Below are positions 11,820 through 24,000 of a stretch of DNA of 64,000 bases, piece after piece. Location of the stretch: NCBI GenBank assembly GCA_030490835.1, contig CM059973.1, positions 50,534,008 through 50,598,007 of the forward strand, given 5' to 3'. The position numbers were made by a program, and so were the translations under genes. This DNA comes from Annona cherimola (lineage: Eukaryota > Streptophyta > Magnoliopsida > Magnoliales > Annonaceae). The notes under the pieces are model-generated. The model worked only from the letters and a program-made list of their open reading frames with translations, had not been told where the DNA came from and did not search any database. The stretch's first letter is position 1, and each line of letters opens with the position of its first letter.

Positions 11820-14800
11820 ATGTTCTGCTGCGGAGGTGGCGATGAGGAGTTCCACGGTCAGCCTGCCAACCAGTACGCAGCCCCATCTCATGGGCGCCCC
11901 ATCGGTAATCTCTGCCCTTCTTCTTTCCAAACGATTTTTCACATGTTAAAAACTTATTCATGATTCCAGGAATTCCTTTGGGTGCACAAATTTTTGATGG
12001 GGATATTTCAAAGCCCACAATATTTGTTCCAAATCATTCCCTGTTTTATTTCACTAGAAAGAGAATATATATAGTAGAGGCTTAGTCAAAACCACCTCTT
12101 ACACGTGCTCTCATCCCACTCTTCACGTTGCCACTTCTTTCCTAAAAGAATCGGGCTTCATCGCCCACCAACCTTCAAATCCTCCTAAAAATGTGAGATC
12201 ACAACCAACAGCTTAGTCGGCTTATAAAAAGAAGAAGAGTCCACACACTAAGGGACTCAAAGACTTCTGCAGTAACCACAATTCTACTCCTTTCAAAATT
12301 CTGAGATATCCTAATCCTATTGGGAAATCATCTCCACAAATCCGTAAATGTGTGAAGGTCTGCTTTGGACTTCTACATACACACACACACCCCGATAGAC
12401 ACATAAGATTTTACATGGAAAAGCCTTCAATGTGAAGCTTCATTGTAAGAATGGTTTCACGAAGTTTCTTCTCACAACATATGAGGAAAATAGGAAGAAT
12501 GTGAGAAATCCAATATTCTTTGAATCTCACTAACAAATATAGCATTGATTCCTTGTTGCTGATGCCATCATGCGGACTTGGTATTGTTGTAGGCAATGAT
12601 AGAGACAAGAGGGGTCCAAACGTTAGAAGTAGTGCTCCAGCAAAGATCTTGCCTATTGAAATACCAGCAATGCGTTTGGATGAGCTGAACAAATTAACAG
12701 GAAATTTTGGTACAAAGGCGCTGGTAGGAGAAGGTTCTTATGGTCGTGTTTTTCGTGTGACTCTTAGTTCCGGCGAGACTGCTGCAATCAAGAAGCTGGA
12801 TGCCAGTTCTTCGCAAGAGCCTGAGAATGAACTCGCAGCCCAGGTGATTTATTGTTGGTTACACTGTCTAAGACATATTTGTAGGAATTGAAATTCTTCG
12901 ATGGATTATGCCCACAAGTCTTCATTTCTTGATATCATGATAAGACCTTTGATCTGATGACTGATAACAGGCGCTTCAACTCAAATACCCACGCATCAAA
13001 ATCTCTGATTAGAAATTCTAGCTGCAAAATTCTTTGGGCATCTCTAGGCGTAGGGAAACATTAATGGCTCGCTTTAATTCTGGGGAGGTTTTTCAGATGA
13101 TATCTGGCTGGCGTAATCAGATGCCTCGTTTGGAATTAGGTTCTCTGATTTGGCTTCCCTCACGTATAATATTGGATTCAAAGTCCTGTTTTATATTTCA
13201 TATAAAGCATAACTTGAATTATTCTATTTCTGATGCAATCCTCTCTCACCTTGCGTGGATGATGCAGTTATCAACAGTTTCAAGGCTTAAGAATGACAAT
13301 TTTGTGGAGCTGTTGGGATATTGCTTGGAGGCAAACAACAGAATTTTGGTATATCAGTTTGCGACTATGGGTTCCTTGCATGATGTTTTACACGGTATGC
13401 TTGTGAGCTCTACATCATAAAACTAAGGCACCATCTGGTAATGTGGGTGGATAGGAAGGCAGAAAGTGGAGAAGGGAATATTTAAAAAAAAAAAAAACGC
13501 TAGAATAATGTGATATGATATGGGTGAAGTGGGAAAAAAATAAAATAATTGTGTCAGAAAATGATTTGAATATAAGAGTAACAATGGAAAAAGTAAGGTA
13601 GTTTGGTAGTTAAGATATCAAATCTTTTTTTTAAAAGTGTGGGAGAGAAACAGCTTCCCGGCCACCATGATTGCCAAAATGTTGCCTAACTGTGCTATAT
13701 TCTAAAATCATCATCTGACCATTAAGAATTCCTGTGTGATAATGTTTACAGTTAGTGATATTCACGTTCTCTCGTTACTATGTTTCCTTCTTTTTTTTCA
13801 TATCTTGTGGTTGAATCCTATGTTTGTTAACTTCTGGTGCAGGAAGAAAGGGAGTACAAAGGGCAGAACCAGGCCCAGTCCTTAATTGGATCCAACGGGT
13901 GAAAATTGCCCACGGTGCAGCAAAAGGCCTTGAGTATCTACACGAAAAAGTTCAACCACCAATAGTCCATCGTGATATTAGATCTAGCAATGTCCTTCTG
14001 TTTGATGACTTTGCAGCCAAAATTGCAGACTTCAATCTAACCAACCAATCACCTGACACAGCAGCTCGTCTACATTCAACTAGAGTCTTGGGAACTTTTG
14101 GATATCACGCCCCAGAGTGAGTTTGTTTTTATGTTCAACTAGGGGTGTTAACGGACCGGGTTGAATGGGTTGGAGCCTAATCATAATCCTAACCCATTTA
14201 AAATATCTCAACCCTAATCTGTTTGTTAACTCATTTAAAAAACTTCAACCCTAACTCATTTACAACTTATTTAATAAAGAGGTTGGTGGGTTATTAACGG
14301 GTTGTATAGCAAATAACCTGAAAGCCTACACTCTAGTAGATGATGATCTCGTAGAGAGAGATGAGAGGGTGTTTTCGGCATAGGGGAAATGAAAGTAGGG
14401 CAGTAATGGAAAAACGGAATTAGGGTAGCAGTGGAAAAATGAAAATTAGGTGACTGAAGAAAGACTTAGAAAGGAAAAATAACAGAGGAGTTTATATATA
14501 TATATAACTTTAATGAATTAAGCGAGTTAAATAGATTGAATAAATTAAACCGGTTGAACAAGTTATATGGGCTAAATGGGTTACTAAACGGATTGACGAG
14601 TTATAAAATCTCAACCCTAATCCATTTATTTAATTAAATTGTTAGACGGGTTAGCGGATCATAACCCATTTATTCAAAAATTTCAACCCAAACCCATTTA
14701 TAAACGGGTTGGACGAGCAAGTTGACCATGACCATTAACACCCCTATGTTCAACCATCATTTCCTGTCTAATATGTATGTGAAGATCTTTAGCACACTGC

Positions 14801-14988
14801 TTCATTTTTTACTTTTGCATTTAAACAATGTTATATTTAATACATGTTTCCGTAAAGTAAGCATGCACATAACTTACACGCAGAAAATGTATATGGTAGT
14901 CATAGCCCATTGATCTAGTGAATAGACATAGCGGAGCATATGGGTCGAGTGTCACAGTGATTTGGAAACTGTGGCTGGTGTAGAGTAA

Positions 14989-15023
<35 letters not shown>

Positions 15024-16686
15024 CCCTTTTTTAGAGGTTAGGCCAATAGGATTTCGTATATGCTCCTTTTGAGGTCATTGAAACTCTTAATTTACCATTA
15101 TAGTTATAGGAAAGGGCTGGATCAGTGGCCTGTTATTTTATCTCAGCAGCAGAATAGCAAACATGCCCTACATGCAGATTGGATTACGTAAATTTTTCCC
15201 TTCCCTCAGCGTTCGGGCTTGTCGTTTTTCAGGTATGCCATGACTGGGCAGATAACTCAAAAAAGTGATGTTTACAGCTTTGGTGTTGTCCTGCTAGAGC
15301 TCCTGACCGGAAGAAAACCAGTAGACCACACCATGCCAAAAGGACAACAAAGTCTTGTTACTTGGGTATGCAAACTCACTGCAAAAATCTTGTCAGTAGT
15401 AACCCCCTTCCTTCCTTTCCAATTGCCATTTTCAGTGTTATTCAATTTACATGAGCAGATATTGAGAAACAATTGGCAGAAACACGCCATTTGTCACATT
15501 TGTGAGATGTTATGCATGAAATGTTAGGTCGGCATGAACTTGCTCTGTTTCAGGAAGTCAGGCAGAAAATATCCATCAGTCGCCGTCTGTTCAACATTCA
15601 AATGATGTTTTTCCATAAATGAGTGTGCTTACCTGATTATTGGATTGGGTTGCTTCATTTGTGATAAAATTTAAGGTTTTCCATATTCTATTATTCCAAA
15701 GACAACTCAAACGATAAAGACCTTCTTACCATAAAGAAAAAGAGAGAGAAGAGAGGGGGGGGGGAGAGAGGGAGAGAGAACTTAAATGTGCTTCCTTTGC
15801 ATTTTCCTGTGGCTCATCCCTTCATTCTGCCATCATACTAGCAGCTGTAGTATTCTACTTTTCATTACTTCTAACTACAGCAAAACAACAATGCAGGCAA
15901 CTCCAAGGTTAAGTGAGGACAAAGTCAAGCAGTGTGTAGACCCAAAGCTAAATAATGAATATCCTCCAAAGGCTGTTGCAAAGGTAACTTTTCTTCCCTT
16001 TCATATTCTTTCTTTAAAAAATGATTCTCTTGTAAATATTTGTCATTTGAAAGGATGCAATTGACAAAGACAAAATGCTCAAATTGGTCAATGAAGCTTT
16101 TACAAAAGTGACTGACAAAAATATTTGGTGATAAGCATATCTTTGTCAATAATGCCGTCTAGGATTATATGCTAGTAGTAAACTTCGTCAAAACTGTCCA
16201 CAATGAACAAACGAGCTGCAAATGCAGAAACACGGACTTGATTGTTTGTATTGTGTTAGTTCCCTTTAAATGGTTGGAATCTTTCATGACTCAAGGATGC
16301 AGCTTGATAAGCTTGGAAGAGCTATCATGTTAGGTACAAGAACTACATGTAACTACATGAACGACAGTTGAGAAGATTATCCAAATAGCACATTCAAGAG
16401 TCTCCATTGAACTCGCACTTTCTCTTTGTTTCTTACGTTTGAAGTGTAGTCAGAGTTCATGGAGACATCCTATCCTGTATGCATCAAGAATCCATTTTTC
16501 CCAGTATGAATTCCATGCCAGTCTCAGTATTTAACATGCCTTAGTCCGGACTTATCTCAGATGGCAGCAGTGGCAGCATTATGTGTTCAGTATGAAGCCG
16601 ATTTTCGGCCGAACATGACTATCGTTGTTAAGGCTCTTCAACCTCTCCTGAATCAACGACCAGCAGGGCCTGAATCCCAAACATGA
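11820..16686 (+). CDS. PTI1: PTI1-like receptor-like cytoplasmic kinase (7 exons, 360 aa)
   Basis: Exons are 11820-11904, 12593-12843, 13268-13394, 13843-14116, 15233-15365, 15897-15983 and 16561-16686. All junctions are GT-AG, phases match, and the stop is TGA at 16684. The protein starts [10 protein letters not shown]; the Cys pair suggests S-acylation and membrane attachment. A linker (res. 20-50) precedes the kinase domain. The Gly-loop GEGSYGRVF is at 74-82, the ATP lysine is K95, HRDIRSSN is at 197-204, and DFN replaces DFG at 217-219. The activation segment [15 protein letters not shown] is at 232-246 and DVYSFG follows in exon 5. HRDxR and DFN are usual for this family. In tomato, Pto phosphorylates Pti1 on Thr233 in the activation loop; T234 is the likely equivalent here. 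Arabidopsis members act downstream of AGC kinases such as OXI1 in oxidative and immune signalling. Length and domain order are normal, and no frame break is seen. Introns 3 and 4 hold MITEs. Confidence 0.93.
13427..13688. mobile_element. MITE in intron 3 of the PTI1-like gene
   Basis: The left end AGGCACCATCTGGTAATG and the right end CATTGCC-like complement (ATTGCCAAAATGTTGCCT) form an imperfect terminal inverted repeat. The interior is AT-rich and contains a poly-A tract. It lies wholly inside intron 3 and leaves both splice sites intact. Confidence 0.55.
14140..14746. mobile_element. hAT-type MITE in intron 4 of the PTI1-like gene
   Basis: The perfect terminal inverted repeat is TAGGGGTGTTAA / TTAACACCCCTA. 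A perfect 8-bp target-site duplication TGTTCAAC lies at 14132-14139 and 14747-14754. TAGGGG-type ends and 8-bp duplications are typical of hAT elements. The interior consists of subterminal AACCCATTTA / GGGTT motifs and encodes no transposase. A second copy in opposite orientation is at 17112-17723. Confidence 0.9.
14992..15021. repeat. T30 homopolymer in intron 4
   Basis: An uninterrupted run of 30 T lies about 210 bp upstream of exon 5. It may be the tail of an old retroposed sequence, but no element body is recognisable. Confidence 0.9.
15739..15780. repeat. Purine (GA/G) tract in intron 5
   Basis: AG-dinucleotide runs interrupted by a G run form a pure purine tract about 40 bp long, ending about 115 bp upstream of exon 6. 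Confidence 0.85.
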
Positions 16687-17111
16687 CCTGCTTCTTGTGT
16701 CAACAATCTCCAACAAAGTTCTAGATCGTTAAATCTTTCTCAGAGCCACTTAGCTCACAACAAGTTCTTTGACATTCTAGCCAGCAGCTCTCAGATTCAG
16801 TATGTACATTTTGTCTATTGAATCTGGCTGTTTCACCGTGTGATATTCCAGCACCACTCAAAATGAATAGGAAGAGGAGTTGCAAAGTAGTATATTTTTC
16901 AGCCATTACGAAATCTGGTTGTAATTACTCAATCGGATCTCTGAGCAGGTGGAGGATTAGAAACCCTCATCATTACGTACCAAATGAGGCTTCTGTATCT
17001 GTGCATTAATGGAAAGATAAGTAGCCATTTTTTGTAACAATATACCTTACTCCATGTAAGCCATCACACAAATATTATTGGTTTGGAAGGCCATGAACAT
17101 GGGTTCATAGG

Positions 17112-17723
17112 TATGGGTGTTAATGATCATGGTCAACCTGCTCGTCTAACCCGTTTATAAATGGGATTGGATTGGGATTTTTAAATAAATAGATTATGAT
17201 CCGCCAATCCATTTAACCGTTTAATTAAATAAATGGATTAGGGTTGAGATTTTATAACTCGTCAACCCGTTTAGTAACCCATTTAACTCATATAACCTGT
17301 TCAACCCGTTTAATTCGTTCAACTCATTTAACTCGCTTAACTCATTAAAGTTTTATATATATACACGTAAACCTCTAGGTTATTTTCTCTCTCTAAGTCT
17401 TCCTCTAATCACCTAATTTTCATTTTTCTACTGCTGCCTTAATTCCATTCTTTCGTTACTGCCCTATTTCCATTTCCCCTATGCCGAAAATACCCTCTCG
17501 TCTCTCCCTACGAGATCATTATCTATTAAACTCTAAGCTTTCAAGTTATTTGTTATATAACCCGTTAACAACCCACCAACCTATTTATTAAATGGGTTGT
17601 AAATGGATTAGGGGTGAGATTTTTTAAATGGGTTAATAAACGAATTAGGATTGAGATATTTTAAATGAGTTAGGATTAGGATTAAACTTCAACCCGTCCA
17701 ACCCGATCCGTTTAACTCCCCTA
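17112..17723. mobile_element. hAT-type MITE 3' of the PTI1-like gene
   Basis: The left end TATGGGTGTTAA and right end TTAACTCCCCTA form a terminal inverted repeat with two mismatches. A perfect 8-bp target-site duplication TTCATAGG lies at 17104-17111 and 17724-17731. The interior matches 14140-14746 in reverse orientation. The element lies about 430 bp beyond the kinase stop codon, near the expected transcript end. Confidence 0.9.
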
Positions 17724-17759
17724 TTCATAGGAATAAGTGTGTGTGGAACTTTGATACCA

Positions 17760-18046
17760 AGGGGGTGCTTGCGAATTGATAAAACTTTTGATGAAAAATT
17801 TTTTAAAGTAAAAGTTATGAAATAATGTGATATGATAGAGGTAACAATAAAGAATAAAGTGAATAAAGTTAGAATAAAATATAAATAAGTTAGGCGTCTA
17901 GTAGTTGCATATAAATGATTAAAAATTAGGATATTTGTATAAGAAAATGTTAAGAAATAATTAAAAAATAATAATTGTATGGAATGAAAAGTTTTATATT
18001 AAAAAAATCTTAATTTGAAATGTTTTATGATTGGCAAACATCCCCA
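17760..18046. mobile_element. MITE (family with AAACTTTT subterminal motifs)
   Basis: The left end GGGGGTGCTTGCGAATTGAT and the complement of the right end, GGGGATGTTTGCCAATCATA, form an imperfect inverted repeat. Each is followed by an AAAACTTTT-like motif. Relatives are at 10645-10925, 10955-11222, 22601-22866 and 30308-30606. No coding frame is present. Confidence 0.65.
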
Positions 18047-19299
18047 AGAGTCCCTCAATTCCACTGTGGCTTGTGAAGTTTGGAATGCCTGAAAAAATGA
18101 TTCTGCAGCCATGCATTCTTTCAATGGAAATCATAGTTGACGATATCATCTTCGAAGCAGAGTCCGAGCGTCGTTTGTAGGAGGAACACATCTATCATGG
18201 AAGCGGGGACAAGAAATATTATAGAATCCGAAAAAAGGATTCGTTTCTCATACGCCGCATACAAATTGCGTCCCCCACCCCCCCAAAAAAAAAAAAAATT
18301 TCATTCTTTATGCATGTTGGGCCTAATCAGATCCTCCACTCTAAACAAATAAGACACAAAATACCAAATAATTTTTTAAATTGCCAAATTTTGTGAAAAA
18401 TCTAGGTTGAGCCTGATGCCTATTAAAGAATCAAAAAATAATAAAAATAGAATGCTTTGGGCATAATTTCCTGATTTACCAGCGGCCGTGTAAAATCATG
18501 TGGCTCAATATTCTACAATATTTGCTCATAATTTCTGTTATACATACAATATTTTAAAAATTCCTTTTATATCTGTAACATTTCACCATAAATTCTTATC
18601 ATACCTATATAATCAAAAGAACTGTTAATTACCCCATTAAAAACATAATTTTGCCCATCCATAATTTCTTAATTGCAATAATTCAACCCTAATATGATTC
18701 AATTAATGTTGATAACTATTAATTTGTGATATTAAATTATTTAAATATCATATTAGGGCCAAATCATTTTAATGAGGAAAATTTTGAAGCAAAATGACCT
18801 TTTAAATAAGGCAGTTAATAGTGGTTTTAACTGCATATGTATGATAGAAATCCAGCATAAAATATTATGGATATAAAATGAATTTTCAAAAGAGCATATT
18901 AAAAATTAAAAGTAAATATTGTGAATATATGAAAAACTTTCCCAAAGAAATATTATCATATCATAGCCAGTGGGCCTAGTTGCAGGTGTTTATAGTCATC
19001 CGGCACTCACACTTTTTCAATTTGTCCCTTAAAATAATTATTTAATGCTGCCACTTTCGCTTTGGGGCTCTTTTCCCCTCAGTCTTCATCCTCACGGGGG
19101 AGGTTGGGGGGATTGGAGCAGTCCAATTCATCAGAAAAAAAAAAAAAAATGCTACCACTATCTATTATGATTCCCCTCAAAAAGGTTCCATTGAAACTGA
19201 TATACCGTTTATTTACTCAGAAAATTAAAAATAATTTTGATCGAAAGCCTTCACACTTCATGAATGAGGAAGTGTACCCAAACCCTAAAATGGACTATG
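18047..19299. other. Intergenic DNA without recognisable features
   Basis: The stretch is AT-rich with a C-run/A-run at about 18276-18299. Short frames at 18137-18352 and 19062-19364 have no recognisable motif. An imperfect dyad around an AAATATCATATTAGGG-like motif near 18690-18780 suggests another decayed MITE. Confidence 0.5.
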
Positions 19300-19653
19300 T
19301 AATTATCCTATTAGCTCGGGCTAAGCAAATGGCTTGCTCAACCCACCTTAAAAAACTCACTTAAAACACTTTTATTTTGCTTTTTTTCTTCATGCACTTG
19401 TTTATCTAAGTATATTTAACATAAAAATTAAGTTTTATCATTTTTAGATATGTGTATATAATTTTTTGAAAATTTTAAAAATCTCAGAAAAAAATACATG
19501 CACATATCCAAAAACGGTAAAACTTAATTTATATATTAAATATACTTAGATAAACAGATGTATAAAGAAAAAAGCACAAAAAATATTTTAAATGAGTTTT
19601 TCAAGGAGAACTAAGCGAGTCATTTGTTTAACCTAAGCTAACGGTATCACTTC
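19300..19653. mobile_element. Palindromic MITE (family P)
   Basis: This is a long inverted repeat. The arms carry TATCTAAGTATATTTAAC and its complement, followed inward by an AAGTTTTA(T/C)CATTTTT motif. The ends (TTAGCTCGGGCTAAGCAAAT left; complement TTAGCTTAGGTTAAACAAAT right) are also inverted. Copies with the same core are at 20283-20580, 28507-28938 and 29752-30105. Confidence 0.7.
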
Positions 19654-20116
19654 TCTTTTATCTATGGGGGGTCATTTTCCTAGAGGTTTCTATTTTAACC
19701 TACCCGGGAGTAAGTGCAGGTTGGACGATTGCAAAGGGGACTCCTTAAGAGTAGCCATCGTTAAAGAGTTTTTGGACATCTATTATATTTCCGTTTGTAT
19801 AACTCCCCTGAGTTTTTAACCGAGATGATTATATGATCATAAAACTACTGTTTACTAAATCAAGCGTAATGAGTGTAAAAACATCACTTGAAAACAGGAA
19901 AATTTCAGCATGCAAACCCACTATAGAAACATTACCATCTTTAAACGACCCCACACCATTTGTACACCAAAAAATTTCAGGCAGGAAAAGTGCCCTTTCA
20001 AACATAGGTTAGCCACATGTGCCCATTCAATCAGTACTTGGACATGAAGATTCCTGGGGGAAGAACAAAAGGAAATCTACCTAGCCACAAGTCTCAAACA
20101 ATAGCCATCCGATTGA
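19654..20116. other. Intergenic DNA without a supported gene
   Basis: No convincing open frame was found. Base composition is somewhat less AT-rich than its neighbours, and a candidate terminal exon on the minus strand follows immediately at 20117. Confidence 0.4.
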
Positions 20117-20229
20117 TCATATGGCTTGAAGAGGTAGCTTGCCACGGACGAGCTGTAGGGTGACATATTCACTTCTCATTGAAGCTAGGCCAACCAGGCC
20201 CAGCAGGATCTCATACATGCACTGCCGCA
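20117..20229 (-). CDS. Candidate orphan terminal exon, function unknown
   Basis: On the minus strand a possible acceptor (ATTTATAG at about 20230) is followed by an open frame of about 36 residues ending in TGA at 20117. It contains MYEILLGLVGLAS and EYVTLQLVRGKLPLQAI. Its composition looks like folded protein and unlike the low-complexity frames nearby. I could not find upstream exons, and I do not recognise the family. It lies about 0.8 kb downstream of the QCR6 stop on the same strand. It could be the last exon of a gene whose remainder was lost, an alternative exon of the QCR6 transcript, or a chance frame. Confidence 0.3.
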
Positions 20230-20282
20230 CTATAAATTACATTAAGACTGTTACCTATTAATGGATAATAACAGGTTGTGAT

Positions 20283-20580
20283 CCCTATGCACCCGGGCAC
20301 ACTTAGTTTTGGTGCACTCGAGTGCAAATATCCATTTTAAAAAAAAAATACTGTTAATATAAGTGTATTTAACATGTGTATCAATTTTTACCATTTTTAG
20401 CATTTTAGTATTTTTAAATTACTAAAAATGTCACTGATTTTAAAAAAAAAAAAAAGATATCTAAAAACCTCCAAAAATGGTAAAAATTGATACACATGTA
20501 AATTACACTTATATTAACAGTCTTATGAAAAAAAAAAATTTAATGGGTTAAATGCACCCGGGTGCACTTAGGCTGCCCCC
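20283..20580. mobile_element. Palindromic MITE with GCACCCGGG ends
   Basis: The left side carries TGCACCCGGGCACACTTAG and the right side TGCACCCGGGTGCACTTAG near the outer ends. The inner arms are inverted copies with ACTGTTAATATAAGTGTA, TGTATCAATTTTTACCATTT and their complements. The inner core resembles family P elements at 19300, 28507 and 29752, but the outer ends differ. Confidence 0.65.
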
Positions 20581-21044
20581 GTTCATAACATAGTCAAAAT
20601 TATATTCCTCCCAGATATAAAGTTCAGAACCGTGGCAATTGTTTGGGACAGAACATGTTTTATCATCAGTATGGCCATGAGGTTGCACTGCAAACTTCAT
20701 GAATCGCTGGACATGGAGACCATTCCACTAACAAATAATCTTATGACAATAACCTAATTTGCACATCAATAAATTGTTCTTTCCGCTCAACTTGTTCATG
20801 ATAAAAACATAATCAGGGGAATTCTTTTTCTCATCAGCATGAGTGATTTGCAGCATTTAAAAATGAAAACATCAGGAAGAGCATCTCCATCAGGCAAAAA
20901 TGAGTTGATGAGAAAAACACCATACAGATCATGGCTAATTTGGTATCATGTCCAAGTTGAAAGTTTGGAGTTGTTATTCCAGCGAATGGACCAAATGCAG
21001 AATGAAGAAGAGAAGTTACTGACCAAAAAAACTCCCTTGAAATT

Positions 21045-24000
21045 TTATTTCAGTTTTATAAATAGCTTTGGTGCAACCTGCATCAGAAGGGAAATTGAAC
21101 AGGACTCAGCTTTCCAAATAGTAGTTCAAGCATACTTAGATTTCAGCATTGTAAACATGAGACATTGCATAAGTGGAACTCAACTACACGTTGCACTCTG
21201 TATAAACCATCGCAATGTGACCTCCAGATAGGTAAATAGGCAGTTGCCAAAAGCACAATTGTCTTTTGAAGCATGATCAAGGAACCACAGATAGCTCTAT
21301 AAAACTGAGTCACAAGAAAACCTCATCTGTGGTAACATGTAAGCTCTAAGAAAACCACATCCCATCACATCACGAAACAGAAGAATACTTACACATTTGT
21401 CGACACAGGCCCAATAATCGAAGTACTGCCCAGTACAGTGCTTATGTCCAGTTTCATCCCCTTCAATCCTTTTAACACATGCCTGCATATAAATGAAATA
21501 TTTTGAAGTGCCGTCTGTCACACTGACATGGCAAAGCATAGACGGCTTGAAAAATATGATAATATGATATTCGCTGATCAAGCTAAGAAGGATACAAGTC
21601 CAAAGAATTTTGTTCAGTTTTCTACATAGCTCATAGCATACAATGCAGAGGTTACCTTGATAAGATGTCGCCATAAGCTACAAGACATCTCTTTTATTTT
21701 ATTCTAAAAATAATCAAAAAACAGAAAACAGAAAATAAAGAGAAGTTCTATTTAAGGATGCAAAGGATTTCGCTTTATTGCGAGTCAAATCATACGTACA
21801 TACCAAATCAACAAAAAAATAGAAATTCTACACCATAATCCATGCACCTACAACCATGTCTACAACACAGAAAACCATGCACAACCACAGATAACTTCCG
21901 TATTAAGCAGTGGCCACATGTGGATTGCACAGGTATCTTACAAGTCTTGAAAAGGAGAACATAAAATCTAAACGTCAAAGCATTATATGGGTTTATACAG
22001 AACTTTACTCTTATAATTTGTCATGTGTGTGTGATAACTAAGATGGGATGATTTCTCTAATTTCAGAAACAGTCTTATGAACTGTCAGCTCCCAAGATAC
22101 ACATGAGTAGAACTTATGTGAAGCTCTATGTTCGAGACAGAAAATTACATTGATGGATATAAATATATATAAATGTTACTAAAACTGGAACCAGAGTGAC
22201 TCATTTGACTGGGAACCAGAGGTATGCCAGTCCTATTCAGCTTGATCAGTGGTTCACCTTGCACACTGGATAGAACCAGAAAACGATAACAAAGTCAGAC
22301 AAGTTAATGGGTTCACTGGGAAAAACAGGAAAGGAAAAGGGGATGTGGTCAATCTGGCCATTCATTCCTAGGAATGAAAGTTAAAAACATAAAACCATTC
22401 CAACTGCCTATCCACCACTTCGAGAACCACCTATCTTATTGAAGCATGGTTGTCTTCAGTGGCCGTGTTGGCTGGAAGACAATGTGTGGCAATCAGCAAC
22501 AACTCTTTTCACCAAAACATCAAGGGAGGTGATTAAAAACATCTGGCTGAACAATCATTGTCCAACAGATTTTCTTATTTCTAAAAAGTTTTTATTTTAG
22601 AGGGTGTTTGACAATCCATAAAACTTTTCAATCTAAAACTTTTCACTCTATACAACTACCATATGTTTAATTATTTTTTCACACCTTCCTATACAACTAC
22701 CCTATTTTCCAGTCATTTTTGCACAACTACTCACACACCTAACCTATTTATTTTAACTTTATTCTCTTTACTCCTCATTATTACCCCTTATTATACCATA
22801 TCATTTTACACTTTTACTCTCAAAAATTTTTTATCAAAAGTTTTATTACTTCCCAAACACATCCTTAATTTGTATATCTATAATGCCGAAAATCACTTGA
22901 TTAATATTATACATCATTTTTGAGTAAAATGGTTGAAATTTTCAAACTTTGGAAATAAACATATACTACATAAAAGTTTTCAAAATGTGTGATATGTTGC
23001 ATCGTAATTAAATACATATAGATCAACTTGTTAAATTATTTAGATATTCATAAATAATAAAGATAAAATAAATGAATAACCAGTTAAACAATTGTGGAAC
23101 TGGATGTTTTTAGATTTTGCATCATAACTAAACACGTAGATGAATTGATAAATGATCCAGGCATTCAAAAATAAACAATCAGTTGAACAACCACTACTGT
23201 GCAACTGGATTGCTATGCTTTTAGTAATAGCCCAAACATCAAAAGGCCAATCTGAAATTGATGACTGTAACAATCCAAAAACAAGTTACATTTCACTGCC
23301 GACAATAAATCCAGTTTTAGTGACTTAAAAAGGAAGGAGTCCATCCAATTTCCAGGAAAGTTGTAAAAACGAAAACCAAACAAGCAGAGAAAGACACGAC
23401 AGCAAGGACCACTCTCTGAACTTTTAATCAGACTCTGCATAAATAATTTTTCTTAATATTCAGAATATATATATTTATTTAGTGCGTTATGAACATAAGA
23501 AAAAACTGGATGCATAATTTAAAATAGCAAAATGATGGTGACTGAGACATGCGAGGACAAATGTGACAAAAGGTTAAAAGATGGTTCGAACTGAATCAAA
23601 TGAATGGCCATTTCAATTACCAATTGAGTTCTGATAACATCAGACACAATGATGCAAGCTACAGACATAGTCACATGGAATCGAGCTATTAACAAATATC
23701 TGATAGTAATTCATCCATGCCACATGCTAAACCTTGCCCATGTCATTCAAAATGCAAAGCCATCGAAGTTGCCACCACAATATCCAAGGTAAGCTGGAAG
23801 ATGTCCATGATGCAGATTCAGAGCATTTAAATGCTTTCAGGTTAGGATTTTGACGTCTTGTATTCTGCGTACAGGTTTATTTTCACAATTGTTGCACATG
23901 TGAGTGCATAGGTGAATGCATGAGTGTAGTATGCACTGGATTTGCATACATACTCAAGACAGAGAATCATTAGGGAGCTGTGGAACCCCAAGCAGAAGAC

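Noticed and set aside
20839..21231. Plus-strand frame of 130 aa
   Set aside because: It is antisense to the last QCR6 exon and its 3' untranslated region. It has no recognisable motif.
21297..21674. Minus-strand frame of 125 aa read as a single protein
   Set aside because: Only 21393-21482 is coding (QCR6 exon); the remainder is intron read-through.
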